Shown here: positions 1 through 8,422 of the stretch, one piece after another
Position numbering within the stretch: position 1 is the stretch's first letter
How the letters are laid out: each line of letters starts with the position of its first letter
Assembly: GCF_001942625.1 (NCBI RefSeq)
Contig: NZ_MLCL01000062.1
Span: 1-64,000 of the forward strand
DNA length: 64,000 nt
Source of the DNA: Mycobacterium syngnathidarum
GTDB taxonomy: Bacteria; Actinomycetota; Actinomycetes; Mycobacteriales; Mycobacteriaceae
Reading direction: 5' to 3'
Program-made: the position numbers and the translations under genes
The notes under the pieces: model-generated
What the model saw: only the letters and a program-made list of their open reading frames with translations
Database searches by the model: none
What the model was told of the DNA's origin: nothing

Positions 1-1
1 C

Positions 2-106
2 GAGGGCGGCGGTGTCATGCAGGCCCTCTACGAGCGACCGACGCTGGCCGTCACCTCGGCCCCCGCCGAGTCCCTTCCACGAACCTCTCAACAAGGCCCG
101 CAATAA
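2..106 (+). CDS. 3' end of an upstream gene (partial, last 34 residues)
   Basis: This frame is open from the left edge and ends at TAA (104-106), 13 bp before the GTG of the next gene. Its last residues are RTSQQGPQ. No motif is visible in so short a tail, so the product cannot be read. In M. tuberculosis the formylglycine-generating enzyme gene lies beside an arylsulfatase gene. A sulfatase is therefore a reasonable guess from context, but it is not shown by this sequence. Confidence 0.4.
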   Translation, partial: EGGGVMQALYERPTLAVTSAPAESLPRTSQQGPQ

Positions 107-119
107 GGATGGTGCCCTA

Positions 120-1004
120 GTGACCGGAGCCGACCTGGTCTGGATCCCGGCACAGACGACGATCCTCGGCTCTGACGCGCACTACCCCGAGGAGGCACCT
201 GTGCGTGAGATGAGCACGGCGGGCTTCTGGATCCAGCGCCATCAGGTGACCAACGCCGAGTATGCCGAATTCGTCGAGGCCACCGGCTATGTCACGGTCG
301 CCGAGCGGCCGGTCGACCCGCAGGACTTCCCCGGCGCCCCACCGGAAAACCTGGTGCCCGGCTCCATGGTGTTCCAGCGCACGGCCGGCCCGGTGGACCT
401 ACGCCACATCAACCAATGGTGGGCATGGACACCCGGGGCGTGCTGGAACCACCCGCGCGGGCCTCGCTCGTCACTGAAGGGACGCGAACAGCATCCCGTG
501 GTACACATTGCCTTTGACGATGCCGCCGCATATGCGCACTGGGCGGGCCTGGAACTGCCGAGCGAGACCGAGTGGGAGACCGCGGCCCGCGGCGGCATCG
601 CCGGTGCGGCCTACACGTGGGGTGACGAGCCGGAGCAGCCTGGCCAGCGTCTGGCGAACTACTGGCATGGCGAATTCCCGTACCTGCCCGACACCGGTTA
701 TGGCACAACGAAACCGGTCGGCAGCTGCGCCCCCAACGGCTACGGCCTGTTCGACATGGCCGGCAATGTCTGGGAGTGGACCACGGACTGGTATGGCGAG
801 GACCGGACCACCACGCCGTGCTGCGCCGCCGACACCTACGACCCGAACCAGCCGCAGTTCCAGATAGGTCGCAAGGTGATCAAAGGCGGCTCGTTCCTGT
901 GTGCCGACAGCTACTGCATGCGCTACCGCCCGGCCGCGCGGCGGCCGCAAATGGTCGATACCGGTATGAGCCACATCGGTTTTCGATGTGTCAGGCGGTC
1001 CTGA
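120..1004 (+). CDS. Formylglycine-generating enzyme (sulfatase-modifying factor family)
   Basis: Predicted 294-residue SUMF1/FGE-family protein. FGE converts the cysteine of the sulfatase CxPxR motif to formylglycine and so activates type I sulfatases. The C-terminal active-site segment GGSFLCADSYCMRYRPAAR carries both redox cysteines (about C261 and C266), matching the catalytic pair of true FGEs. The family core is visible at HPVVHIAFDDAAAYAHWAG, LPSETEWETAARGG and GYGLFDMAGNVWEWT. The GTG at 120 is chosen because the longer frame starts inside the preceding gene and adds a low-complexity Arg/Pro tail. Its 3' end overlaps the convergent TetR gene by 14 bp. M. tuberculosis Rv0712 is the likely counterpart. 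Confidence 0.92.
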   Translation: MTGADLVWIPAQTTILGSDAHYPEEAPVREMSTAGFWIQRHQVTNAEYAEFVEATGYVTVAERPVDPQDFPGAPPENLVPGSMVFQRTAGPVDLRHINQWWAWTPGACWNHPRGPRSSLKGREQHPVVHIAFDDAAAYAHWAGLELPSETEWETAARGGIAGAAYTWGDEPEQPGQRLANYWHGEFPYLPDTGYGTTKPVGSCAPNGYGLFDMAGNVWEWTTDWYGEDRTTTPCCAADTYDPNQPQFQIGRKVIKGGSFLCADSYCMRYRPAARRPQMVDTGMSHIGFRCVRRS

Positions 1005-1554
1005 CGAAGGCCGGCGCGACGAAGCGCTCCAACATCTCTCGTTCGGCCGCGTCACCGGCACCGGGCCAGACCAACAACGACAACACCAGCCGCACGATCC
1101 ACGCCGCGGCCACCGGATCGTCCTCGGCCAGCCCGGTGAGTTCGGTGGCGAACGCGGCCGGCACCGGCGACTGCGTCAGATCCGCCATCGCGCCCCCACT
1201 GCGCAGTGAGCCGAGCAGCAGCGCGAACAGCGGATCGGCGCGAATACGCTGCAGCGCAACGGTAATCGCGGCCAACACACGTTCGGATCCGGTCATGCCG
1301 GCAACCGCCCGACGCACCTCCGCGACAATCGACGCCGCCAACCGCGCGAGCACGGCGTCGCGGATCTGCGCTTTGCCGCCCGCATGCCGGTAGATCGTCG
1401 CCCGCGAGCAGTGCACCCGGGCGGCCAGCGCGTCGATGTCCAGCGCGTCGAACCCATCACGCGCGGCCATCTCAGCGGCCGCGGCGTAGATCCGCTCGGC
1501 GGCTTCGGCGCGGCGGTCGCCGCCGACCAACCAGTCCGCGCCCTTGGGAGACAT
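991..1554 (-). CDS. TetR/AcrR-family transcriptional regulator
   Basis: 187-residue protein with a TetR-type N-terminal helix-turn-helix. The segment at about residues 30-55 (LDIDALAARVHCSRATIYRH) has the usual spacing, ending in the conserved YRH-GGK of the recognition helix and following turn. The C-terminal two thirds are helical and divergent, as expected of a ligand-binding domain, and the ligand cannot be inferred. The gene is divergent from a cytochrome P450 across 165 bp. That arrangement is typical of a local repressor controlling itself and the P450, which is an inference. Its 3' end overlaps the FGE gene by 14 bp in convergent orientation. Confidence 0.88.
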   Translation of the reverse strand: MSPKGADWLVGGDRRAEAAERIYAAAAEMAARDGFDALDIDALAARVHCSRATIYRHAGGKAQIRDAVLARLAASIVAEVRRAVAGMTGSERVLAAITVALQRIRADPLFALLLGSLRSGGAMADLTQSPVPAAFATELTGLAEDDPVAAAWIVRLVLSLLVWPGAGDAAEREMLERFVAPAFVRTA

Positions 1555-1573
1555 AGATACGAATTTATCGCAT

Positions 1574-1604
1574 GATGAGACAGATTACCGGATCTTTCTC
1601 AATC
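1574..1604. promoter_or_regulatory. Candidate operator in the TetR/P450 divergent region
   Basis: An imperfect inverted repeat, GATGAGA (1574-1580) and TCTCAATC (1597-1604), sits 20 bp upstream of the TetR start. It is a plausible autoregulatory operator, but one arm has an extra base and no second copy was found. The rest of the 165-bp gap holds no other clear signal. Confidence 0.25.
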
Positions 1605-1719
1605 ACTCCGCAGGTCAACGCACCCCACTGAGACGCCCCCTCACTCCCATCCCCAGCGGCCGTTATCAACCTGTCCGAGCTTCGTTGACTCGCCCATAAC
1701 CTCCAGTCAACCTGGGCAA

Positions 1720-2919
1720 ATGCTTCTGGCACACGAACTGTTCGAACCGGCTTGCCTGCAGGATCCGTATCCGCTCTACGACCGGCTACGGGCGCACACA
1801 CCGGTGGCACAAGTGGGCGACTCTCCGTTCTTCGTGGTGACGGGGTTCGACGCCGTCATCGAAGCCACTGCCCGAACCGAAGACTTCTCGTCGAATCTGA
1901 CCGCGACCATGTGGTCCCAACCCGACGGCACCGTCTCCGCATTCGGTATGGGTGAACCGGGCGCCGAAATCCACGTGTTGGCCACCGCCGACGACCCGGT
2001 CCACGCCGCCCACCGCAAGATGGTGCTGCCCCGGATGGCGGCCAAACGGATCGCCGAACTGGAACCCTTCATCGTCACCCTCACCGCCGACCTGCTGGCT
2101 GGGGCGAGCGGAGAATTCGAGTGGATGTCAACCCTGGCCGATCGGCTGCCGATGCTGGTGGTCGCCCGGCTGCTGGGACTGCCGGCCGCGGATGTGGACC
2201 GACTGGTGACCTGGGCCTACGCCAGCACTCAACTGCTCGACGGACTGGTCGACACCGAACAACTGACCGCGTCGGGGATCGCGGCCGTCGAACTCGGCGG
2301 ATACCTGACCGAACAGTTCGGCGCAGCATTGGCAAATCCCGGCCAGAACCTGCTGGGCGACCTCGCGGCGTACAGCGAGGCCGAGCGGGTCTCCCGAGAC
2401 GCTGCAGTGTTCATGCTGATTCAGCTGGTCGGCGCGGGTGCGGAATCGACCGCATCGTTGATCGGCAGTGCCGTGTTGATTCTGAGCCGCCGGCCCGAAC
2501 TCGCCGAGCGGCTGCGACAGGACCCCACGTTGATCGGGCAGTTCCTGGAGGAGGTGCTGAGATTCGAGTCCCCGTTCCGGGGCCACTACCGGCATGTGGC
2601 CACCGATTCCGAACTGGCAGGCGTCGCGATGCCCGCAGGCAGCCATCTACTGCTGATGTGGGGCGCGGCCAACCGCGATGAGACGGTGTTCGACAACCCG
2701 AACGAATTTCGGCTCGGACGGCCGAACATCAAGAATCACGTGGCATTTGGCAAGGGTGGCCATTTCTGCCTCGGCGCGGCCCTGGCCCGGCTCGAAGCCC
2801 GCATCGTGATCGCGACGCTCCTGTCCACCGGCAGAACGATCCGCCCGGCCGGCGACGCCGAATGGCAGCCCAGCCTGTTGGTGCGCCGGCTACGTCAGCT
2901 TCCGCTGAGCGTGCAGTGA
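1720..2919 (+). CDS. Cytochrome P450 monooxygenase
   Basis: 399-residue soluble bacterial P450. The haem-binding loop FGKGGHFCLG carries the axial cysteine at C350. The I-helix oxygen-activation segment is QLVGAGAESTASLIG, with Glu-Ser-Thr in the usual acid-alcohol position. The K-helix ExxR is in FLEEVLRFESP. Length and start are normal for the class. No ferredoxin gene is adjacent, so redox partners must be encoded elsewhere. The substrate cannot be read from sequence. The divergent TetR gene suggests an inducible xenobiotic or lipid oxidation role. No good Shine-Dalgarno precedes the ATG. Confidence 0.95.
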   Translation: MLLAHELFEPACLQDPYPLYDRLRAHTPVAQVGDSPFFVVTGFDAVIEATARTEDFSSNLTATMWSQPDGTVSAFGMGEPGAEIHVLATADDPVHAAHRKMVLPRMAAKRIAELEPFIVTLTADLLAGASGEFEWMSTLADRLPMLVVARLLGLPAADVDRLVTWAYASTQLLDGLVDTEQLTASGIAAVELGGYLTEQFGAALANPGQNLLGDLAAYSEAERVSRDAAVFMLIQLVGAGAESTASLIGSAVLILSRRPELAERLRQDPTLIGQFLEEVLRFESPFRGHYRHVATDSELAGVAMPAGSHLLLMWGAANRDETVFDNPNEFRLGRPNIKNHVAFGKGGHFCLGAALARLEARIVIATLLSTGRTIRPAGDAEWQPSLLVRRLRQLPLSVQ

Positions 2920-2930
2920 ACTACCCGACC

Positions 2931-3197
2931 TCAGGCAGCGAGCGCGATGCTGTCGTCGTCGACGAACACCAGGCCACCGTCGTCGAGATTGACCGCCCAC
3001 CGCCGTGCCGGTCCGACGATTCGCTCTCCGGCGACCTCGACCGCGGTCCCGGCCAAGTCGGCGAAATCTTCCACGACAGTGCCGTGCAATTCTTCGTCAG
3101 TGCCCGGATACACCACTACCGAGGACCCCACAGCAACTTCTTCGGCAATTTCGCCGGAGTCGCTGTCGTTAACCCCCGTCACGACATCTTCGGACAT
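2931..3197 (-). CDS. Small acidic hypothetical protein
   Basis: 88-residue protein, strongly acidic at both ends (MSEDVVTGVNDSDSGEI at the start, VFVDDDSIALAA at the end). The middle looks like a small beta-barrel: AVGSSVVVYPGT, LHGTVVEDFADL, RRWAVNLDDGGLVFV. The start is the ATG at 3197, because GGGGAGG lies directly upstream and a longer TTG start would read through that ribosome-binding site. No family is recognised. It is convergent with the P450 gene, 11 bp apart. Composition and codon use look native, so a conserved mycobacterial protein of unknown role is likely. Confidence 0.6.
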   Translation of the reverse strand: MSEDVVTGVNDSDSGEIAEEVAVGSSVVVYPGTDEELHGTVVEDFADLAGTAVEVAGERIVGPARRWAVNLDDGGLVFVDDDSIALAA

Positions 3198-3569
3198 CCC
3201 ACACCTCCCCAATTACTGACGCGTGCAACCGAGTACATCACACCCGCCTGCGATTGGCTTACTTTCACCGATACCTACAGCCACACCTTGCATAGGTCTC
3301 GGGCAAATTTCCAAATCCGCCAACAACGACCGTTCCGGCAAATGCATCACACCAAAGGGCGCAGCGTGAGCCCAGTCACACACAACTATTGACGGCGCCA
3401 TCGAACAATGCTTTTCAGGCAACCCCAGCAACATTCGCCGGGTCCCGTAGTACCCCAGCAAGAAGCCCAGGTCGCGGTTGCTGGCCGATCCCCGGCGAAG
3501 GGCCCTCCACGCACTGCCGGATCGGGTGCGAATCGTGGTGACACACACCACACCGGCATTCGCTAGGGT
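3198..3569. other. Intergenic region without a supported gene
   Basis: About 370 bp between divergent genes, with a visibly lower GC content than its surroundings. A 112-codon minus-strand frame crosses it but lacks a ribosome-binding site and has poor coding character. A small inverted repeat, GTGGTG (3535-3540) with CACCAC (3546-3551), lies just before the KstR-like box. The region probably holds the promoters of both flanking genes. Confidence 0.4.
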
Positions 3570-3583
3570 TGCAACACGTTCTA
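3570..3583 (+). promoter_or_regulatory. KstR-like operator upstream of the SDR operon
   Basis: TGCAACACGTTCTA fits the published mycobacterial KstR operator pattern TNNAACNNGTTNNA at every fixed position. KstR is the TetR-family repressor of sterol catabolism genes. The site ends 12 bp before the start codon of the first SDR gene, where a repressor would block transcription or initiation. A second, more symmetrical copy lies at 58371-58384 in this window. Confidence 0.6.
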
Positions 3584-3595
3584 GCGAGGAGGTCT

Positions 3596-4675
3596 ATGTC
3601 CGACGCTGTTTTGGTTACCGGCGCGTTCGGTTTGGTCGGTTCGGCTGTCGTCAAGACACTGGCCGCAGAGGGGCGCGCAGTCGTCGCGACCGATCTCGAC
3701 GTGCCCGCGAACCGCAAAGCCGCAGCCGCCCTGCCGTCCGCGGTACAGGTGCGCTGGGCCGATCTCACCGACGCCTCCGCCGTAGACGCATTGGTGGCGG
3801 CCGTCGCACCGGCCGCGATCATCCACCTCGCCGCGATCATCCCGCCGTTCTGCTACATGCGCCGCGGCCTGGCCAGGAAGGTCAACGTCGAGGCCACCGC
3901 CTCCCTGCTGAGTGCCGCCGAGGCCCAGCCGGTGCCGCCGCGGTTCGTGCAGGCATCCAGCATCGCCGTCTACGGCGCCCGCAACCCGCACCACATCGAC
4001 GACGTGCTTACCCCCGACACCCCGGTCAACCCGTCCGACATCTACGGCGCGCACAAGGTCGAGGCCGAGGCGCTGGTCCGGGCCTCGAAGCTGAATTGGC
4101 TGATCCTGCGTCTCGGTGGGGTGATGAGCTCCGAGTTCAGCCTGGACATGGACGTCGACCTCATCTCGTTCGAGAGCGTGCTGCCCGCCGACGGGCGGCT
4201 GCAGACCGTCGACGTGCGCGACGTCGCCGCGGCGTTCGTCGCCGCCACCACGGTCGGAACCGAAAAGGCCAACCACGAGGTACTGCTCATCGGCGGCGAC
4301 GCTGAAACGCACCGGCACATCCAGTCCGCGGTGGGCTCGCAGGCGGCCGCCGCGATGGGGATCAAGGGCGGCCTGCCGATCGGTCGGCCCGGCAACCCCG
4401 ACGATGACGGCGCCTGGTTCGCCACCGACTGGATGGACACCACCCGGGCACAGCAGGTACTCGGCTTCCAGCACCACTCCTGGCCGCAGCTTCTGGCCGA
4501 CACCAGGGCCAATGCCGGGTGGAAACGCTTCCCGATCGCCCTGGCGGCACCGTTCATCCGCGCGTTCCTGCGGTCGAAGTCGGCCTACAAGGACTATCCG
4601 GGGCAGATGGCCGATCCGTGGAAGGCGATCGACAAGAAGTGGGGCGACCACAGCCCGGACGGGAGTGATGCATGA
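3596..4675 (+). CDS. NAD(P)-dependent epimerase/dehydratase-type oxidoreductase (extended SDR)
   Basis: 359-residue extended short-chain dehydrogenase. The Rossmann motif is VTGAFGLVGSAVV near the N-terminus. The catalytic Tyr and Lys are in IYGAHKVEAEAL, with a Ser in ASSIAVYG. The C-terminal tail (residues ~300-359) is Lys/Arg/Trp rich. The ATG at 3596 follows GAGGAGGT, which rules out the longer frame. It is the first gene of a three-SDR run and overlaps the next gene by 4 bp (ATGA). The KstR-like box upstream suggests a steroid or steroid-side-chain substrate (inference). Another sugar- or lipid-modifying activity remains possible. Confidence 0.85.
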   Translation: MSDAVLVTGAFGLVGSAVVKTLAAEGRAVVATDLDVPANRKAAAALPSAVQVRWADLTDASAVDALVAAVAPAAIIHLAAIIPPFCYMRRGLARKVNVEATASLLSAAEAQPVPPRFVQASSIAVYGARNPHHIDDVLTPDTPVNPSDIYGAHKVEAEALVRASKLNWLILRLGGVMSSEFSLDMDVDLISFESVLPADGRLQTVDVRDVAAAFVAATTVGTEKANHEVLLIGGDAETHRHIQSAVGSQAAAAMGIKGGLPIGRPGNPDDDGAWFATDWMDTTRAQQVLGFQHHSWPQLLADTRANAGWKRFPIALAAPFIRAFLRSKSAYKDYPGQMADPWKAIDKKWGDHSPDGSDA

Positions 4676-5445
4676 GCAGGCAGCGGGTAGCGATCGTCAT
4701 CGGAGGAGCCTCTGGGATCGGCTGGGCCAGTGCGCAGGCGCTGGCCGCCGACGGTTGCCGCATCGTGGTGGCCGACCGTGACGCCGACGGTGCCGCCGCC
4801 CGAGCCACGCAACTCGGCGAGCCGCACACCAGCTTCTACGTCGAGGTCACCGACGAGAGTGCGGTGCAGAAGTTGTTCGAAGATGTTGCGGCGGTCGGCC
4901 CGATCGATGTGGTGGTCAACTGCGCGGGCTTCAGCAACGTCGGTCTGATCACCGACCTGGCGGTCGAAGACTTCCGCTCTGTCGTCGACGTCTGCCTCAA
5001 CGGCGGGTTCATCGTTGCCAAACACGCCGGCCGCAATCTGCCCGAAGGCGGTGTGCTGGTGTCGATTTCCTCTCTGAACGGGCGCCAGCCGGCGGCCGGC
5101 ATGAGTGCCTACTGCGCCGCCAAGGCCGGGTTGTCGATGCTGACGCAGGTGGCTGCACTGGAAATGGGACCGCGTGGCATCCGGGTCAACGCGATCGCTC
5201 CGGGATTCGTGAAGACCCCGTTGACCGATCCCGCGGCGATGATCCCCGGCGTGGTCGAGGAGTACGTCGAGAACACCGCGCTGGGTCGCAGCGGCACCCC
5301 CGAGGACATCGCCGCGGCCGTGGTGTTCCTGTGTTCACCGCAGGCGTCGTGGCTGACCGGCGAGGTACTCGATCTCAACGGCGGCGCGCACCTCAAGCGC
5401 TATCCGGACATTCTCGGGCATGTCATGAAGCTGGCCCAGGCGTGA
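4672..5445 (+). CDS. Short-chain dehydrogenase/reductase (classical SDR)
   Basis: 257-residue classical SDR. It shows the cofactor motif GGASGIGWASAQAL, VVNCAGFSNVG (NxAG), the catalytic Ser in VSISSLNGR, YCAAKAG (YxxxK) and the C-terminal INGGAH-like end (LDLNGGAHL). The acidic residue after beta-2 (VVADRDAD) favours NAD(H). It overlaps the previous gene by 4 bp and is followed after 31 bp by a third SDR, so the three are probably co-transcribed. The substrate is unknown. Membership of a KstR-controlled operon would point to hydroxysteroid or hydroxyacyl oxidation. Confidence 0.9.
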   Translation: MSRQRVAIVIGGASGIGWASAQALAADGCRIVVADRDADGAAARATQLGEPHTSFYVEVTDESAVQKLFEDVAAVGPIDVVVNCAGFSNVGLITDLAVEDFRSVVDVCLNGGFIVAKHAGRNLPEGGVLVSISSLNGRQPAAGMSAYCAAKAGLSMLTQVAALEMGPRGIRVNAIAPGFVKTPLTDPAAMIPGVVEEYVENTALGRSGTPEDIAAAVVFLCSPQASWLTGEVLDLNGGAHLKRYPDILGHVMKLAQA

Positions 5446-5476
5446 CGCGCAGCGAGAAGCCGGAGGCGGATCGCGC

Positions 5477-6322
5477 ATGAACTCGGTCGACGGTAAACAG
5501 GCCATCGTCACCGGCGCCGGATCCGGCATCGGCGCGGCCCTGTGCCGCGCGCTGGTGGGCGCCGGCGCCGAGGTGCTCTGCACCGATGTCGACGAGGCCG
5601 CGGCGGCCCGTACCGCCGCGGCGCTCGGTGCCCGATCGGCCCGCCTCGACGTCACCGATGCGGCCGCCGTGCAGTCCGCGGTCGACGGTGTCGTCGACCG
5701 GGCCGGACGGCTGGACCTGATGTTCAACAACGCCGGCATCGTCTGGGGCGGTGACACCGAACTGCTGACGCTGGACCAGTGGAACGCCATCATCGACGTC
5801 AACGTGCGCGGCGTCGTCCACGGCGTCGCGGCGGCCTATCCGCAGATGATCCGGCAGGGCCACGGCCACATCGTCAACACCGCATCGATGGCCGGCCTGG
5901 CCGCCGCCGGCCAGCTCACCAGCTATGTGATGACCAAGCACGCCGTCGTCGGGATGTCGCTGGCACTGCGTTCGGAGGCGGCCGCGCACGGCGTGGGCGT
6001 GCTGGCGGTCTGCCCGGCCGCGGTCGAGACCCCGATCCTGGACAAGGGCGCGGTCGGCGGTTTCGTCGGCCGCGACTACTTCCTGCAGGGCCAGGGGGTC
6101 AAAACCGCCTACGACGCCGACCGGCTGGCCGCCGACACCCTGCGCGCCATCGAGCGCAACAAGGCCATCCTGGTCAAACCCCGTCGCGCCCATGCCTCCT
6201 GGCTGTTCGCCCGGCTGGCACCCGGACTGATGCAGCGTCTTTCGATGCGGTTCGTCGCCGCACAACGGGCCGGCCAGGCCGCCCACCGCTCAGCCCAGGG
6301 CTCGAACGTCACTCTGGAGTGA
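5477..6322 (+). CDS. Short-chain dehydrogenase/reductase (classical SDR)
   Basis: 281-residue SDR with VTGAGSGIGAALCRAL, MFNNAGIVWGG (NNAG), NTASMAGLAAAGQLTSY with catalytic Ser, and the YVMTKHA Tyr-Lys pair. CTDVDEAAAA after beta-2 suggests NAD preference. The tail (~235-281, KPRRAHASWLFARL...) is basic and longer than in minimal SDRs, as in several mycobacterial lipid-associated SDRs. Third gene of the SDR operon. Its stop codon (6320-6322) lies inside the first palindrome of a 48-nt repeat element at 6307-6354. Confidence 0.9.
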   Translation: MNSVDGKQAIVTGAGSGIGAALCRALVGAGAEVLCTDVDEAAAARTAAALGARSARLDVTDAAAVQSAVDGVVDRAGRLDLMFNNAGIVWGGDTELLTLDQWNAIIDVNVRGVVHGVAAAYPQMIRQGHGHIVNTASMAGLAAAGQLTSYVMTKHAVVGMSLALRSEAAAHGVGVLAVCPAAVETPILDKGAVGGFVGRDYFLQGQGVKTAYDADRLAADTLRAIERNKAILVKPRRAHASWLFARLAPGLMQRLSMRFVAAQRAGQAAHRSAQGSNVTLE

Positions 6323-6354
6323 CGCTCAATGCCGACCGTCACGTCAGCGTGGCG
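6307..6354 (+). repeat. 48-nt palindromic repeat element, copy 1
   Basis: Two 18-nt units separated by 12 nt: CGTCACTCTGGAGTGACG (6307-6324), a spacer beginning CTC and ending CGAC, and CGTCACGTCAGCGTGGCG (6337-6354). The two units are inverted copies of each other (14 of 18 positions), and the first is itself a perfect palindrome. Two further copies with the same 18-12-18 design lie at 59729-59776 and 59801-59848. This copy overlaps the SDR stop codon and precedes the permease start. Confidence 0.75.
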
Positions 6355-6387
6355 ATAGGGTCAGCGCAACGGCGGGAAGGCGCGGAA

Positions 6388-7599
6388 ATGAAAGACCAGT
6401 TCACGCTCACCCAGAAGCGCGCGCTCGCGATCTTCACCGTGCTGGCCCTGTTGCTCGGGGCCTATTTCCTGCGCGGCTTCTTCGTCCTGATCGTGATGGC
6501 CGCGGTCGGCGCCTACCTGTTCACCCCGCTCTACCAACGGTTTCAGCGCCGCCTGGGCACTGGGCTCTCGGCCACGCTGACGGTCCTCGTCGCCATTCTC
6601 ATGGTGATCATCCCGGTGGCGCTGGTGGTGTTCATGGCCATCGTCCAGGTGACCCAGCTCGTCAACATGGTCAGCACCTGGATCGCCGAGACCGACGTCA
6701 GCACACTCGGTGACCGGGCCCTGCAACTGCTCAACTCACTGTTGGAGCGGGTGCCGTTCCTCGACATTCATCTCACCGCAGATTCGTTGCGCGACACCGT
6801 GGTCAAGCTCTCGCAGCACCTCGGAGAATGGCTGCTGGGCATTCTGCAGGGAGCGGTCGGTGGCATGGTCGGCGCGATCACCGCCTCGATCATCTTCCTG
6901 TACGTGTTCATCTCGATGCTGGTCAACAACGCCGAGATGGCCACGCTGATCCGCAGACTGAACCCGCTCGGCGAGGAGATCACCGACCTGTACCTGGCCA
7001 AGACCGGCGCGATGGTCAAGGGAACCGTCAAGGGCCAGTTCGTGATCGCGTTGTGCCAGGGTGTGGCCGGGGCCATCTCGATCTACATCGCCGGATTCCA
7101 CGACGGGTTCTTCGTGTTCGCGATCCTGTTGACCGCGCTGTCGGTGATCCCGCTCGGTGGTGGCATCGTCACGATTCCGTTCGGCATCGGGATGATGTTC
7201 TTCGGCAACATCATCGGCGGAATCTTCGTGGTGGCATTCCATCTGCTCGTCGTCACCAATATCGACAACGTGCTGCGCCCATGGCTGGTGCCCAAAGCCG
7301 CCCGCCTGGACCCCGCCCTCATGCTGCTCGCGGTGTTCGCCGGCATCTCGATGTTCGGATTCTTCGGCCTGGTGATCGGCCCCGTGCTGATGATCATCAT
7401 CGTCACCACCGTCAGCGTGTACCTGGCGGTCTTCAAGGGCGTCGAGCTGGAGACCACCGAACCCGACGAACCGGGCCAACGGCCGTGGCGACGCGTCTGG
7501 GAGTGGTTCCAGAAGCGGCTCGGGGGCAAGCCCGACGTGCCCCCGGCCGAATCCGAACCGAAAGCCGAGGCCGAGTCGGACGGACGCGCCCCCGCCTAA
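6388..7599 (+). CDS. AI-2E family (PerM-like) membrane transport protein
   Basis: 403-residue multi-pass protein of the AI-2E/PerM exporter family, equivalent in position to Rv1101c of M. tuberculosis. About eight hydrophobic segments are seen, for example FTVLALLLGAYFLRGFFVLI near the N-terminus. A long amphipathic loop follows (LNSLLERVPFLDIHLTADSL), and the family's terminal helices include FFGLVIGPVLMIIIVTTVSV. The C-terminus is a charged cytoplasmic tail (PPAESEPKAEAESDGRAPA). The ATG at 6388 follows a purine-rich GGGAAGG. The much longer open frame upstream is an antisense-like shadow of the SDR gene. The substrate is unknown. Its 3' end overlaps the convergent hydrolase by 4 bp. Confidence 0.88.
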   Translation: MKDQFTLTQKRALAIFTVLALLLGAYFLRGFFVLIVMAAVGAYLFTPLYQRFQRRLGTGLSATLTVLVAILMVIIPVALVVFMAIVQVTQLVNMVSTWIAETDVSTLGDRALQLLNSLLERVPFLDIHLTADSLRDTVVKLSQHLGEWLLGILQGAVGGMVGAITASIIFLYVFISMLVNNAEMATLIRRLNPLGEEITDLYLAKTGAMVKGTVKGQFVIALCQGVAGAISIYIAGFHDGFFVFAILLTALSVIPLGGGIVTIPFGIGMMFFGNIIGGIFVVAFHLLVVTNIDNVLRPWLVPKAARLDPALMLLAVFAGISMFGFFGLVIGPVLMIIIVTTVSVYLAVFKGVELETTEPDEPGQRPWRRVWEWFQKRLGGKPDVPPAESEPKAEAESDGRAPA

Positions 7600-8411
7600 T
7601 TTGCGCCGAGCCGCTCCGTAAGGAACGCCACCACCCGCTTGCGCGCCTCGTAGGCCGGATGCCCGTCGACCTCACGCACCTGATCGGTCAGCACCGAGTG
7701 CGCTGAGGCCGACAGACCGTCCGGGTTGCCCTTCTTCGAGTTGATCTCGATGACCTCGAAAGCATCGCCGAGCCGGGCCTTGAGGGTGGCGAACCGCTCC
7801 CCCGGCGCCAGCTTGTCCTGGCTGAACCGCAGGGCCAGCGCGCACAGGCCGTCGTTGGCGGCGCGCTGTTCGACGATCTTGAGTTCGGCCTCCGACAGGC
7901 CAGGATCGCGCTTCTGCGCGGCGGTCAGCGCAATCGGCACCGAGGGCTGGCTCAGCACCGGGGCCAGCACGCTGTCATCCACCGCGGCCGCGAGCGCGAA
8001 CCCGCCGGTGAAGCACTGCCCGATGACGCCGACGCCCTTACCGGGGGTGTTGGCGTTGAGATCGCGGGCCAGGGCCCGCAGGTAATGCGCGACGGGGCGG
8101 TCGGCGTTCGTCGCGAACGCTGCGAATTCCTTTGTCACGCAGGCTTTCACCATCACCGGGATGGCTCCCGGACGGACCGCGGCCGCGCCCGGGGTGCCGA
8201 ACAGTGACGGGGCGGCGACGGTGAAGCCGTTGTCCACCAGGTGATTACCCAGTGCGAGCACACCGGGATGCAGGCCGGGAATCTCGGGGATCAGGACCAC
8301 GCCAGGCCCTTTGCCCTTGCGGTAAACGTCGTAGGTCTGATCGGCGGCGGTGAACGGGGCGGCGGTCCACCCGGAGAGATCTGCAACTGGCGACGTCAAC
8401 ACGGGCTCCAT
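7596..8411 (-). CDS. Dienelactone hydrolase family protein
   Basis: 271-residue alpha/beta hydrolase. The nucleophile is a cysteine in GVIGQCFTGG (C133), as in true dienelactone hydrolases rather than serine esterases. D199 (FSQDKLAPGE) and H238 (SASAHSVL) complete a plausible Cys-Asp-His triad. The oxyanion region is VVLIPEIPGLHPG. Dienelactone hydrolases open lactones in chlorocatechol breakdown, but most actinobacterial members have unknown substrates. It converges on the permease gene (4-bp overlap) and lies 11 bp downstream of the DUF4245 gene, so those two may be co-transcribed. Confidence 0.88.
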   Translation of the reverse strand: MEPVLTSPVADLSGWTAAPFTAADQTYDVYRKGKGPGVVLIPEIPGLHPGVLALGNHLVDNGFTVAAPSLFGTPGAAAVRPGAIPVMVKACVTKEFAAFATNADRPVAHYLRALARDLNANTPGKGVGVIGQCFTGGFALAAAVDDSVLAPVLSQPSVPIALTAAQKRDPGLSEAELKIVEQRAANDGLCALALRFSQDKLAPGERFATLKARLGDAFEVIEINSKKGNPDGLSASAHSVLTDQVREVDGHPAYEARKRVVAFLTERLGAN

Positions 8412-8422
8412 CCGTTAGTGCG

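Noticed and set aside
3213..3551. 112-codon minus-strand ORF in the gap before the SDR operon
   Set aside because: No ribosome-binding site, weak coding character and no similarity noticed. Treated as non-coding.
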